DNA of 64,000 nt from Rhizobium sp. CC-YZS058 (lineage in GTDB: Bacteria > Pseudomonadota > Alphaproteobacteria > Rhizobiales > Rhizobiaceae), in assembly GCF_034720595.1 (NCBI RefSeq), contig NZ_JAYESJ010000001.1, positions 312,501 through 376,500 of the forward strand, read 5' to 3'. The position numbers were made by a program, and so were the translations under genes. The notes beneath the pieces are model-generated. The model had not been told where the DNA came from. It did no database searches and saw only the letters and a list, made by a program, of their open reading frames with translations. Below, piece by piece: positions 45,375 to 51,951 of the stretch; the stretch's first letter is position 1, and every line of letters begins with the position of its first letter.

Positions 45375-46895
45375 ATGCTGTCTCGTTCTGTGCATCGCGT
45401 CGCTGCGGCCCTCTTGGCTACGGTTCTCTGGGCCGCGGTCCTCGGCGGTCTCGCCGGGCCAGCCGATGCGGCAGCGCGCACCGATCTGGTCCTCGGCATG
45501 GCCGTCGAGCCGCCAGGGCTCGATCCGACGGTCGCGGCACCGGTCGCCATCGGCCAGGTGGTCTGGCAGAATGTTTTCGAAGGGCTGACGCGGATCGATG
45601 CGGAGGGCAGGGCGCAGCCGCAGCTTGCCACAAAGTGGTCGGTCTCTCCCGATGGGCTTCGCTACAGTTTCTCGCTGGCGCGCGGCGTCACCTTCCACAA
45701 TGGCACGCCGTTCACCGCCGAGACGGCGAAGTTCACGCTCGACCGCATCCGCGCAGAGGGCAGCGTCAATCCGCAGAAGGCGCTCTATGCGGTGATCAAG
45801 GATGTCCTGGTCGAGGACCCGCAGACCTTGGTGCTCGAGCTTTCCAGCCGCTCCTCCAATCTGCTCTTCTGGCTCGGTCTTCCCACTGCCGTCATGCTGG
45901 AGCCCGGCTCGGCGGAGACGGCGCGCACGGCGCCGGTCGGCACCGGCCCGTTCCGCTTTTCCTCCTGGCGGAAGGGCGACCGGGTCGAGCTCGTCCGCAA
46001 CGAAACCTATTGGGACAAGGCCGAGGCAGCGCGGCTGGAACGGGTCACCTTCCGCTTCATCGGCGACCCGCAGGCACAGAGCGCCGCATTGCAGGCCGGC
46101 GATGTCGATGCCATTCCGTTGTTTGCCGCCCCCGAACTCTACGGCGCCTTTGAAGACGATCCGCGTTTCATCGCAAAGCCCGGCGTGACCGAGATGAAGG
46201 TGGTGGCCGGCCTGAACACGACGAAGGCGCCGCTGAACGATGTGCGCGTCCGCCGGGCGTTGATGATGGCGGTGGACCGCGAGATGCTGGTGGAAGGCGT
46301 AGCCAGCGGCTTCGGCACGCCGATCGGCAGCCATTACACGCCGAACGATCCCGGCTATCGGGATCTCAGCGCCGCCATTCCTTACGATCCGGATGCGGCC
46401 AAGGCCCTGCTGGCGGAAGCTGGCTATCCCGATGGCTTCGCGCTGACGATCAAGACGCCGCAAATGCCCTATGCCAGCCGCTCGGCCGAGGTGCTGCAGG
46501 CCCTCTTCTCCGAGATCGGCGTTTCGCTCACCATCGCGCCGACCGAGTTTCCGGCGCGTTGGGTGCAGGAGGTCATGCGGGACAAGGCCTTCGACATGAC
46601 GATCATCGCCCATGCCGAGCCGCTCGATCTCGGCCTTTACGCCAATCCCGGCAATTACTTCGGCTATCACAACCCGAACTTCGATGCCGCAATTGCCACG
46701 GCGGTGGCCGCGCCCGACGAGCCATCGCGGCTCGCCGCCTATGGCACCGCACAAGAGATCCTGGCGCGCGATGTGCCGGCCCTGTTTCTCTATGTGCAGC
46801 CGAAGCTCTCCGTCTGGGCCAAGGGGCTTACGGGATATTGGCAGAACGAGCCCGTGCCGTCGAACGACGTGACGGAGGTCGAATGGGCCGAGTAG
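45375..46895 (+). CDS. Family 5 substrate-binding protein of an ATPase-less ABC cluster
   Basis: A 506-residue periplasmic binding protein with signal sequence (about residues 8-33, ending ADAAA) and the DppA/OppA core: LVLGMAVEPPGLDP, FHNGTPFTAETAKFTLDR, and DVRVRRALMMAVDRE. It is only distantly related to the two tandem binding proteins on the other side of the gap. Ligand could be a peptide, nickel or another small organic molecule. It is followed by two permease genes but no ATP-binding gene. Start ATG at 45375. Confidence 0.9.
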   Translation: MLSRSVHRVAAALLATVLWAAVLGGLAGPADAAARTDLVLGMAVEPPGLDPTVAAPVAIGQVVWQNVFEGLTRIDAEGRAQPQLATKWSVSPDGLRYSFSLARGVTFHNGTPFTAETAKFTLDRIRAEGSVNPQKALYAVIKDVLVEDPQTLVLELSSRSSNLLFWLGLPTAVMLEPGSAETARTAPVGTGPFRFSSWRKGDRVELVRNETYWDKAEAARLERVTFRFIGDPQAQSAALQAGDVDAIPLFAAPELYGAFEDDPRFIAKPGVTEMKVVAGLNTTKAPLNDVRVRRALMMAVDREMLVEGVASGFGTPIGSHYTPNDPGYRDLSAAIPYDPDAAKALLAEAGYPDGFALTIKTPQMPYASRSAEVLQALFSEIGVSLTIAPTEFPARWVQEVMRDKAFDMTIIAHAEPLDLGLYANPGNYFGYHNPNFDAAIATAVAAPDEPSRLAAYGTAQEILARDVPALFLYVQPKLSVWAKGLTGYWQNEPVPSNDVTEVEWAE

Positions 46896-46905
46896 GCAGG
46901 CAGAG

Positions 46906-47877
46906 ATGGGCTTTCAAGGCGATGGCGCCATGCTGACGGCGGCCGTGCGCCGCTTGCTCGGCCTGCTCGTCACCCTGGTCCTGCTGACGATCGTCATCTT
47001 CACGCTGATGCAGCTCGTGCCCGGCGATCCGGCTGCCGCCATGCTGGGCACCGCGGCAACGCCGGAGGCTGTCGCCGCGCTCCGCGCGCAGCTCGGACTC
47101 GATCAGCCGGTGGTCCTTCGTTACCTTGCCTGGGTCGGCGGCATGCTCGTCGGCGATTTCGGCACCTCCATCACCTATGCCGCGCCGGTTTCCGGGCTGA
47201 TCGCCGAGCGCCTGGCCGTGACCCTGCCGCTCGCCTTTTTCGCCGTCGCTCTTGCCGTGATCATCGGCCTGCCGCTCGGCGTGCTTTCGGCGGCCCGGCC
47301 GAGCGGGCGTGTGGACTGGGTCGCCGGCCTGCTATGCCAGCTCGGGCTGGCGGTGCCGAATTTCTGGATCGGCCTCCTCCTGATCCTCACCCTCTCGCTC
47401 GGTCTTGCCTGGCTGCCGGCCGGTGGCTTTCCCGGCTGGCAGGCGGGCATCCTTCCGGCGTTCGGCGCGCTGTCTCTGCCGGCTCTGGCTTTGGCCATTC
47501 CGCAATCGGCGGTTCTTGCCCGTGTCACGCGCGCGGCCGTCATCGAGGTCATGAGCGAGGATTTCATGCGCACCGCGCGCGCCAAGGGCTGCTCGCGCGG
47601 CCAGGCGCTTTTGCGCCATGCGCTGCCCAATGCGCTGATCCCGATCGTCACAATCCTCGGCCTGCAGCTGTCCTTCCTCGTTGCCGGCGCCGTCCTGGTG
47701 GAAAACGTCTTCACCCTGCCGGGTCTCGGACGGCTGGCGTGGCAGGCGCTGGCCCAGCGCGATTTCCCGGTGATCCAGGGCGTCGTCCTGCTCCTCTCGC
47801 TTCTCGTCATCGGCATCACGCTGCTGGTCGATCTGCTCTATGCGGTGATCGATCCGCGGCTGAGGCGCGGGCGATGA
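46906..47877 (+). CDS. DppB/OppB-type ABC transporter permease
   Basis: A 323-residue permease with six transmembrane helices. It has the LVPGDPAAAMLG motif (about residues 39-50), LGLDQPVVLRYLAW, and an EAA loop at ARAKGCSRGQALLRHALPNA (about 224-243). It starts 10 bp after the binding-protein gene; the ATG at 46930 is an alternative start eight codons in. Its stop overlaps the next permease by four bases. Confidence 0.9.
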   Translation: MGFQGDGAMLTAAVRRLLGLLVTLVLLTIVIFTLMQLVPGDPAAAMLGTAATPEAVAALRAQLGLDQPVVLRYLAWVGGMLVGDFGTSITYAAPVSGLIAERLAVTLPLAFFAVALAVIIGLPLGVLSAARPSGRVDWVAGLLCQLGLAVPNFWIGLLLILTLSLGLAWLPAGGFPGWQAGILPAFGALSLPALALAIPQSAVLARVTRAAVIEVMSEDFMRTARAKGCSRGQALLRHALPNALIPIVTILGLQLSFLVAGAVLVENVFTLPGLGRLAWQALAQRDFPVIQGVVLLLSLLVIGITLLVDLLYAVIDPRLRRGR

Positions 47878-48701
47878 GGCAGCCGCTGCCGAGATCGCTG
47901 CTGGCCGGCGCCACGCTGACGGGGCTGGTCGTCGCCATTGCGCTCCTATCGCTCGTCTGGACGCCGGCGCCGCCGGGGCGCTTGCGCATGGCCGACAAGC
48001 TCAAGGGCCCGCTGGAGGCGGGGCTGCTCGGCGCGGATCATCTCGGGCGGGATACGCTGTCCATGCTGATGGCGGGTGCGGCCAATTCGCTGTCGATCGC
48101 GGCGGTGGCCGTTCTGTTGGGAGGCGGGATCGGCGTGCTGCTTGGCCTGCTGGCCGCAGGTCTGCGCGGTTGGGTGGAGGGGATGATCCTGCGGGTGTCG
48201 GATGCCGCCTTCGCGCTGCCGCCGGTGCTTTCCGCCATCCTGCTCGGTGCGGTGCTCGGCCCGGGGCGGACGACGGCCATCGTCGCGATCGCCCTGTTCC
48301 TGGTGCCGGTCTTTGCCCGCGTCGCGCGCGCTGCGGCGCTGCAGGTTCTGGCGCGGGATTATGTCCTGGCGGCGCGCATGCTGGGGCTGACGCGGTTTGC
48401 GATCCTGCGGGATCACGTGCTTCCCAACATCGCCGGGCCGCTTGTCGTGCAGGTGTCGCTGCAGCTGGCCCTGGCGATCCTCAGCGAGGCCGGCCTGTCC
48501 TTCCTGGGGCTCGGGCCTGCGCCGCCGGCGCCGAGCTGGGGGCGCATGCTGGCCGATGCGCAGACCTATCTGCAGCAGGCGCCGCATCTGGCGCTGGCGC
48601 CGGGGCTGGCCATTGCCACCTGCGTCCTCGGCTTCAATCTTCTGGGCGATGGGATGGCCGCAGCCCTCGATCCGCGTCGCGCGACACGGCACGACGCGTG
48701 A
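47874..48701 (+). CDS. DppC/OppC-type ABC transporter permease
   Basis: A 275-residue permease, with GADHLGRDTLSMLMAGA (about residues 54-70) as the conserved first core motif and an EAA loop at ARMLGLTRFAILRDHVLPNI (about 166-185). It starts inside the stop codon of the previous permease (ATGA), so translation is coupled. No ATPase follows: 21 bp later the convergent sigma factor gene ends. The cluster thus needs an ATPase from elsewhere. Confidence 0.9.
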   Translation: MRQPLPRSLLAGATLTGLVVAIALLSLVWTPAPPGRLRMADKLKGPLEAGLLGADHLGRDTLSMLMAGAANSLSIAAVAVLLGGGIGVLLGLLAAGLRGWVEGMILRVSDAAFALPPVLSAILLGAVLGPGRTTAIVAIALFLVPVFARVARAAALQVLARDYVLAARMLGLTRFAILRDHVLPNIAGPLVVQVSLQLALAILSEAGLSFLGLGPAPPAPSWGRMLADAQTYLQQAPHLALAPGLAIATCVLGFNLLGDGMAAALDPRRATRHDA

Positions 48702-48721
48702 GAGCGCCGCTTGTACAGCCT

Positions 48722-49231
48722 TCAGATCGCCCGGGCATCGTCTCCGAGCCGGCGGGCGAGGTGGGCCCGCGCACGGTTGACCCGGCTCTTCATGGTGCCC
48801 AAGGGGCAGTGGCACCGTTCGGCGGCATGTTCGTAGCTGATTCCGTCGATCGCGATCAGGCTGATCGCCTGGCGGTAGAGCGGCGGCAACTCGCCCAGCG
48901 CCACCTCCAGCTCATGGCCGCGCACGGCCCATTCCTGCACGGGCGGAACGGTGGGCTGGTTTGCAACGCAGTCTTCCGAACCGACCGGTTCGCGCTTGGC
49001 AAGCCCGAACTTGGTGCAGAAGGTGTTGCGCATGATGGTGAACATCCACGACTTCAGGCGCGTCCCTTCCTGGAAGCGGTGAAGATTGGCGAGAGACTTG
49101 AGAAGCGTTTCCTGAACGAGGTCCTCCGCCTCGTTCGGTGAGCGGTGGAACCGCACGGCAAAATTGCGCAGCGCCGGAATGAGTTCGATCAATTCGGCCT
49201 CGAGACGAGCGCGGGACTGTTCGTCGGACAT
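48722..49231 (-). CDS. ECF (group 4) sigma factor, EcfG-like
   Basis: A 169-residue sigma factor with region 2 (about residues 17-80: FHRSPNEAEDLVQETLLKSLANL, here given as EDLVQETLLK and SWMFTIMRN) and region 4 (about 110-160: LPPLYRQAISLIAIDG, CPLGTMKSRVNRAR). The sequence is closest in style to the alphaproteobacterial EcfG group that drives the general stress response, but no NepR or PhyR gene is adjacent, so it may be a second, paralogous EcfG. Its own promoter region has an exact GGAAC-N16-GGTT element, which indicates autoregulation or control by the main EcfG. It converges with the ABC cluster. Confidence 0.88.
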   Translation of the reverse strand: MSDEQSRARLEAELIELIPALRNFAVRFHRSPNEAEDLVQETLLKSLANLHRFQEGTRLKSWMFTIMRNTFCTKFGLAKREPVGSEDCVANQPTVPPVQEWAVRGHELEVALGELPPLYRQAISLIAIDGISYEHAAERCHCPLGTMKSRVNRARAHLARRLGDDARAI

Positions 49232-49260
49232 TGGCTGACCCCCGTTAGGTTACGGCGGAA

Positions 49261-49285
49261 AACCAGGGCATCACGACCGGGTTCC
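49261..49285 (-). promoter_or_regulatory. EcfG-type promoter before the ECF sigma gene
   Basis: Reverse strand: GGAAC (49285-49281), 16 bp, GGTT (49264-49261), 29 nt before the sigma ATG. Confidence 0.7.
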
Positions 49286-49379
49286 GTAGAAATTTGCAAA
49301 AACGTCAAAAAAATTAATCCCTAAGTTGTTCATTATCCGATCTATGAGTCACGTCTTTAATCCTCAGGTTGCGGAAATG

Positions 49380-49404
49380 GGAACTTTGACCCTTTCGTCC
49401 GGTT
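49380..49404 (+). promoter_or_regulatory. EcfG-type promoter before the 67-aa gene and isochorismatase
   Basis: GGAAC (49380-49384), 16 bp, GGTT (49401-49404), 51 nt before the ATG at 49456. It is divergent from the sigma promoter, 94 bp away. Confidence 0.7.
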
Positions 49405-49455
49405 GGCCGGCCACGCGGCATACTCTGCCGTCGCGAAGAAAAAGGAGGTCGAGCC

Positions 49456-49659
49456 ATGACCAACAAGCATATCAAGCCCGCCAAGCCGAGCGACGTGGAT
49501 CTGATCGGCGATCCCGGGATCGGGCGTTCGCGCGGCATCGGCAGCCCGGTGGAGGAAGAGGCGCTGCAGGGCGAGTCCACGATCGAGGGCGATATCGCCA
49601 ATGACACGACGCCGGAAGGCGGCGTCAACCCCGGCCAGCGCGGCCGGACGAACAGCTAA
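49456..49659 (+). CDS. Small hydrophilic disordered protein (67 aa)
   Basis: A 67-residue protein without hydrophobic core, rich in Gly, Asp, Glu, Pro and Ser (for example DLIGDPGIGRSRGIG). It starts after AAAGGAGG, a strong ribosome-binding site. I do not recognise the family. The position opposite the sigma gene is where anti-sigma NepR proteins sit in many alphaproteobacteria, but it lacks the helical NepR pattern, so I do not call it one. A stress promoter lies upstream and the isochorismatase-like gene follows 11 bp later. Confidence 0.6.
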   Translation: MTNKHIKPAKPSDVDLIGDPGIGRSRGIGSPVEEEALQGESTIEGDIANDTTPEGGVNPGQRGRTNS

Positions 49660-49670
49660 GGGGGAACGGC

Positions 49671-50261
49671 GTGGCAGACCCCTTTGGCGAATGGCGCCAT
49701 CTCTGTGTCGATATGCAGCGCATGTTTTCGGAAGACACGCCTTGGCACGTGCCGTGGATGGCGCGTGTCTCGCCGGAGGTGCTGGAACTGGCCGAGCGCC
49801 ATGCCGGGCGCACCATCTTCACCCGCTTCATCCCTCCGGAGCGGGCAGCAGACGCGGGCGGCCTGTGGCGCAGCTATTACGAGAAATGGTGGATGATGAC
49901 CGGCGAGCATCTGCCCGCCGAGATGCGCGCCCTGATGCCGTCGCTCGCGCGGCTTGCTCCGCCGGCCCTCGTCTTCGACAAGCCGACCTATTCCCCATGG
50001 GTGGGTAGCCGGCTTCATACGCTGCTGCAGCAGCAGGCCGTGCGGACGCTGGTTGTCACCGGTGGCGAAACGGATGTCTGCGTTCTCGCCACTGTTCTGG
50101 GCGCGATCGACCTCGGCTACCGCGTCATCCTGCTCGGCGATGCGGTGTGCAGCGGGGCGGACGACACGCATGACGCCAGCCTTTCGCTGCTGCAAAGCCG
50201 CTTCTCCATGCAGGTCGAAGTCATGACCACGCACGACTTCCTCGACCAGCTCTCAGCCTGA
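49671..50261 (+). CDS. Isochorismatase-family cysteine hydrolase
   Basis: A 196-residue alpha/beta hydrolase of the isochorismatase-like superfamily. The catalytic triad is visible: Asp14 (CVDMQRMF), Lys104 (FDKPTYS) and Cys137 (GGETDVCVLA), the last preceded by the usual strand and cis peptide region. Members hydrolyse nicotinamide, ureido compounds or N-carbamoyl substrates; I cannot tell which. It begins with GTG behind AGGGGG. It follows the 67-aa gene by 11 bp, so both are likely controlled by the same stress promoter. A terminator follows. Confidence 0.88.
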   Translation: MADPFGEWRHLCVDMQRMFSEDTPWHVPWMARVSPEVLELAERHAGRTIFTRFIPPERAADAGGLWRSYYEKWWMMTGEHLPAEMRALMPSLARLAPPALVFDKPTYSPWVGSRLHTLLQQQAVRTLVVTGGETDVCVLATVLGAIDLGYRVILLGDAVCSGADDTHDASLSLLQSRFSMQVEVMTTHDFLDQLSA

Positions 50262-50302
50262 CCGGATCGACGATCCGAATCGAGCCCGCGCGCCTTCGTC
50301 CT

Positions 50303-50327
50303 GGAACCCTGCCGCCCGCTTCTGGTT
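50303..50327 (+). promoter_or_regulatory. EcfG-type promoter before the SDR gene, inside a terminator
   Basis: GGAAC (50303-50307), 16 bp, GGTT (50324-50327), 34 nt before the SDR ATG. The spacer forms the left arm of the terminator of the upstream gene and GGTT lies in its loop, so chance cannot be excluded. Confidence 0.45.
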
Positions 50328-50346
50328 GGGCGGCAGACTGTTTTTT
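50309..50346 (+). terminator. Rho-independent terminator of the isochorismatase operon
   Basis: A perfect nine-base stem CTGCCGCCC / GGGCGGCAG with a ten-base loop, followed by ACTG and six T, 47 bp after the stop codon. Confidence 0.9.
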
Positions 50347-50361
50347 CAGGAAGGATTATCC

Positions 50362-51156
50362 ATGGCCAGCACGCCTCGCCCTCTCGCCGTCATCACCGGC
50401 GCCTCGTCCGGCATCGGACTGGAACTCGCCCGTCTTGCGGCGGCCGACCAGCATGATCTGATCATCGCCGCGGACGATGCGGCAATCGAGAATGCAGCCG
50501 AAAGCCTGCGTGCCACCGGCGTTTCGGTGGAGGCACGACAGGTGGATCTTTCGAGCCGCAGCGGCGCGGACGCTTTCTCCAGCTTCGTCCAGTCCAAGGG
50601 CCGTCCGGTGGACGTGCTGGTCGCCAATGCCGGGCGTGGCCTCGGCAAGGGCTTTCTGGACCAGGATCTCGACGCCGCGCTGAAGGTGGTGGACACCAAC
50701 ATCACCGGCACGATCAGCCTGATCCACAGCATCGGCAAGGACATGCGCGCCCGCAATGCCGGTCGCATCCTCATCACCGGCTCCATCGCCGGCTTCATTC
50801 CGGGCAGCTACCAGGCGGTCTACAACGGCACCAAGTCCTTCCTCAATTCCTTCTCCTTCGCGCTGCGCAACGAGCTGAAGGATACGGCCATCAGCGTCAC
50901 CTGCCTGATGCCGGGGCCGACCGACACGCGGTTCTTCGAGCATGCCGACATGCTGGACACCGAGGTTGGCCAGGCCGAAAAGGACGATCCTGCCGATGTC
51001 GCCAAGGTTGGCTGGGAGGCGATGAAGAAGGGCGAAGGCGACATCGTCGCCGGCTGGAAGAACAAGCTGCAGACGGTCATGGCCAACATCACCCCGGCCC
51101 CGCTTCTCGCCCGCCAGCACGAAAAGATGGCAGCCCCCGGCACCGCCAAGCAGTAA
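50362..51156 (+). CDS. Short-chain dehydrogenase/reductase (SDR)
   Basis: A 264-residue classical SDR. The NAD(P)-binding motif is TGASSGIG (residues 12-19), with Asn113, Ser141, Tyr154 and Lys158 (YNGTK) forming the catalytic tetrad. The C-terminal part has a tail of about 60 residues typical of the DltE/YqjQ-like SDRs. Substrate unknown. It is the last gene before an AT-rich, gene-free segment. The start at 50362 follows CAGGAAGGA; the stress promoter overlaps the preceding terminator. Confidence 0.88.
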   Translation: MASTPRPLAVITGASSGIGLELARLAAADQHDLIIAADDAAIENAAESLRATGVSVEARQVDLSSRSGADAFSSFVQSKGRPVDVLVANAGRGLGKGFLDQDLDAALKVVDTNITGTISLIHSIGKDMRARNAGRILITGSIAGFIPGSYQAVYNGTKSFLNSFSFALRNELKDTAISVTCLMPGPTDTRFFEHADMLDTEVGQAEKDDPADVAKVGWEAMKKGEGDIVAGWKNKLQTVMANITPAPLLARQHEKMAAPGTAKQ

Positions 51157-51250
51157 GCGTCGCGCTGTGTACCGGACCTGATGACTATCTGTTGGTTAGC
51201 TATAGTCTCAATGCTCCTAGCACCTTTTGACATTGCGAGCTTATGCGTTA

Positions 51251-51349
51251 GCAGGACTTCGGACTTGCCAAAATGGTAATTTCGCCCTAGGAAACGGAGT
51301 GTCTGTACGTCCTGCAGGCAAGGCAAAGGCCCCTACTTGCGTAGGGGCC
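51251..51349 (+). ncRNA. Candidate structured RNA: pseudoknot-like pairing plus a strong hairpin
   Basis: GCAGGAC (51251-51257) pairs with GTCCTGC (51309-51315), and TTGCC (51265-51269) between them can pair with GGCAA (51317-51321) just after, which gives an interleaved, pseudoknot-like arrangement. Directly after comes a perfect nine-base hairpin GGCCCCTAC-TTGC-GTAGGGGCC (51328-51349). No known RNA family is recognised. The strand is a guess, since inverted repeats work on both; the order of elements fits the forward strand. Confidence 0.3.
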
Positions 51350-51512
51350 CCTCTCGTTGACGCAGGTGAAGTCTGGGTTACGCCTTGTTCGCGCTGGAAC
51401 GCGGCCAACGGCGGCAGTGGGGCGCAATACGCTGCCACTGGCCCAGACGGCACCGCCAGTAGCTGATAACAGATACTGGTCGATGGATAGGGCATGAGAT
51501 CCTCATGTCCTT

Positions 51513-51539
51513 CTCCTTTTCTCTTGCGAGAGCAAGGAG
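51513..51539. other. Stem-loop in the AT-rich segment
   Basis: CTCCTT and AAGGAG enclose an inner CTCT-TGCG-AGAG hairpin. No T tract follows. It may be part of a longer transcript. Confidence 0.4.
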
Positions 51540-51951
51540 GAGTCGCTCCCACCACTCCTTCGGCGCAGACTACGACGAAGCTCAGAAACCTCCCAAGTCT
51601 TTGGTTGATGCTGTCGAGTCGTGTCTTCTAGTAGAAGGCGCGAATGCTGGATAATGGATTTGGAATCTTTGTGCAAGCAGTCGGTGATGTACTGCCCGTT
51701 ATTCACAGTTGTTGTCTTTGAAGCCTGTTGGCTGAACCCTGCTACGAGGTAGGCATCAGATAGTAGTTCGCCGAAAGTTGGTATTCAGACCTTAAGCGGG
51801 GTCATTGTTTTGAAAAAAGCCGCTCCTGGTACATCTAGACTTGTTTATCTAAACTGGTCCCGGCTTGTCGCCCTTCACGGATGGCGCCCTATCTCCGCTT
51901 TCGCGCGGGCGGCGCTGGCCGCTCGCCTGGGTCGCAATCGGAGCGGTGCGC

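Larger units (their letters stand above)
51157..51951. other. 795-bp AT-rich, hairpin-rich segment without a recognised gene
   Basis: This segment is clearly poorer in GC than its surroundings: by direct count 26/60 at 51181-51240, 28/60 at 51601-51660, 27/60 at 51661-51720 and 27/60 at 51781-51840. Short reading frames exist on both strands (for example 51227-51466 forward and 51503-51706 reverse with GTG start) but none has a recognisable motif or a ribosome-binding site. It contains several strong inverted repeats (see the separate RNA candidate). No integrase, transposase or terminal repeats are seen. It looks like foreign or decayed DNA, or a non-coding RNA locus. Confidence 0.6.

Noticed and set aside
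49456..49659. The small protein opposite the sigma gene as a NepR anti-sigma factor
   Set aside because: It lacks the helical NepR pattern and is mostly Gly/Asp/Pro; position alone is not enough.
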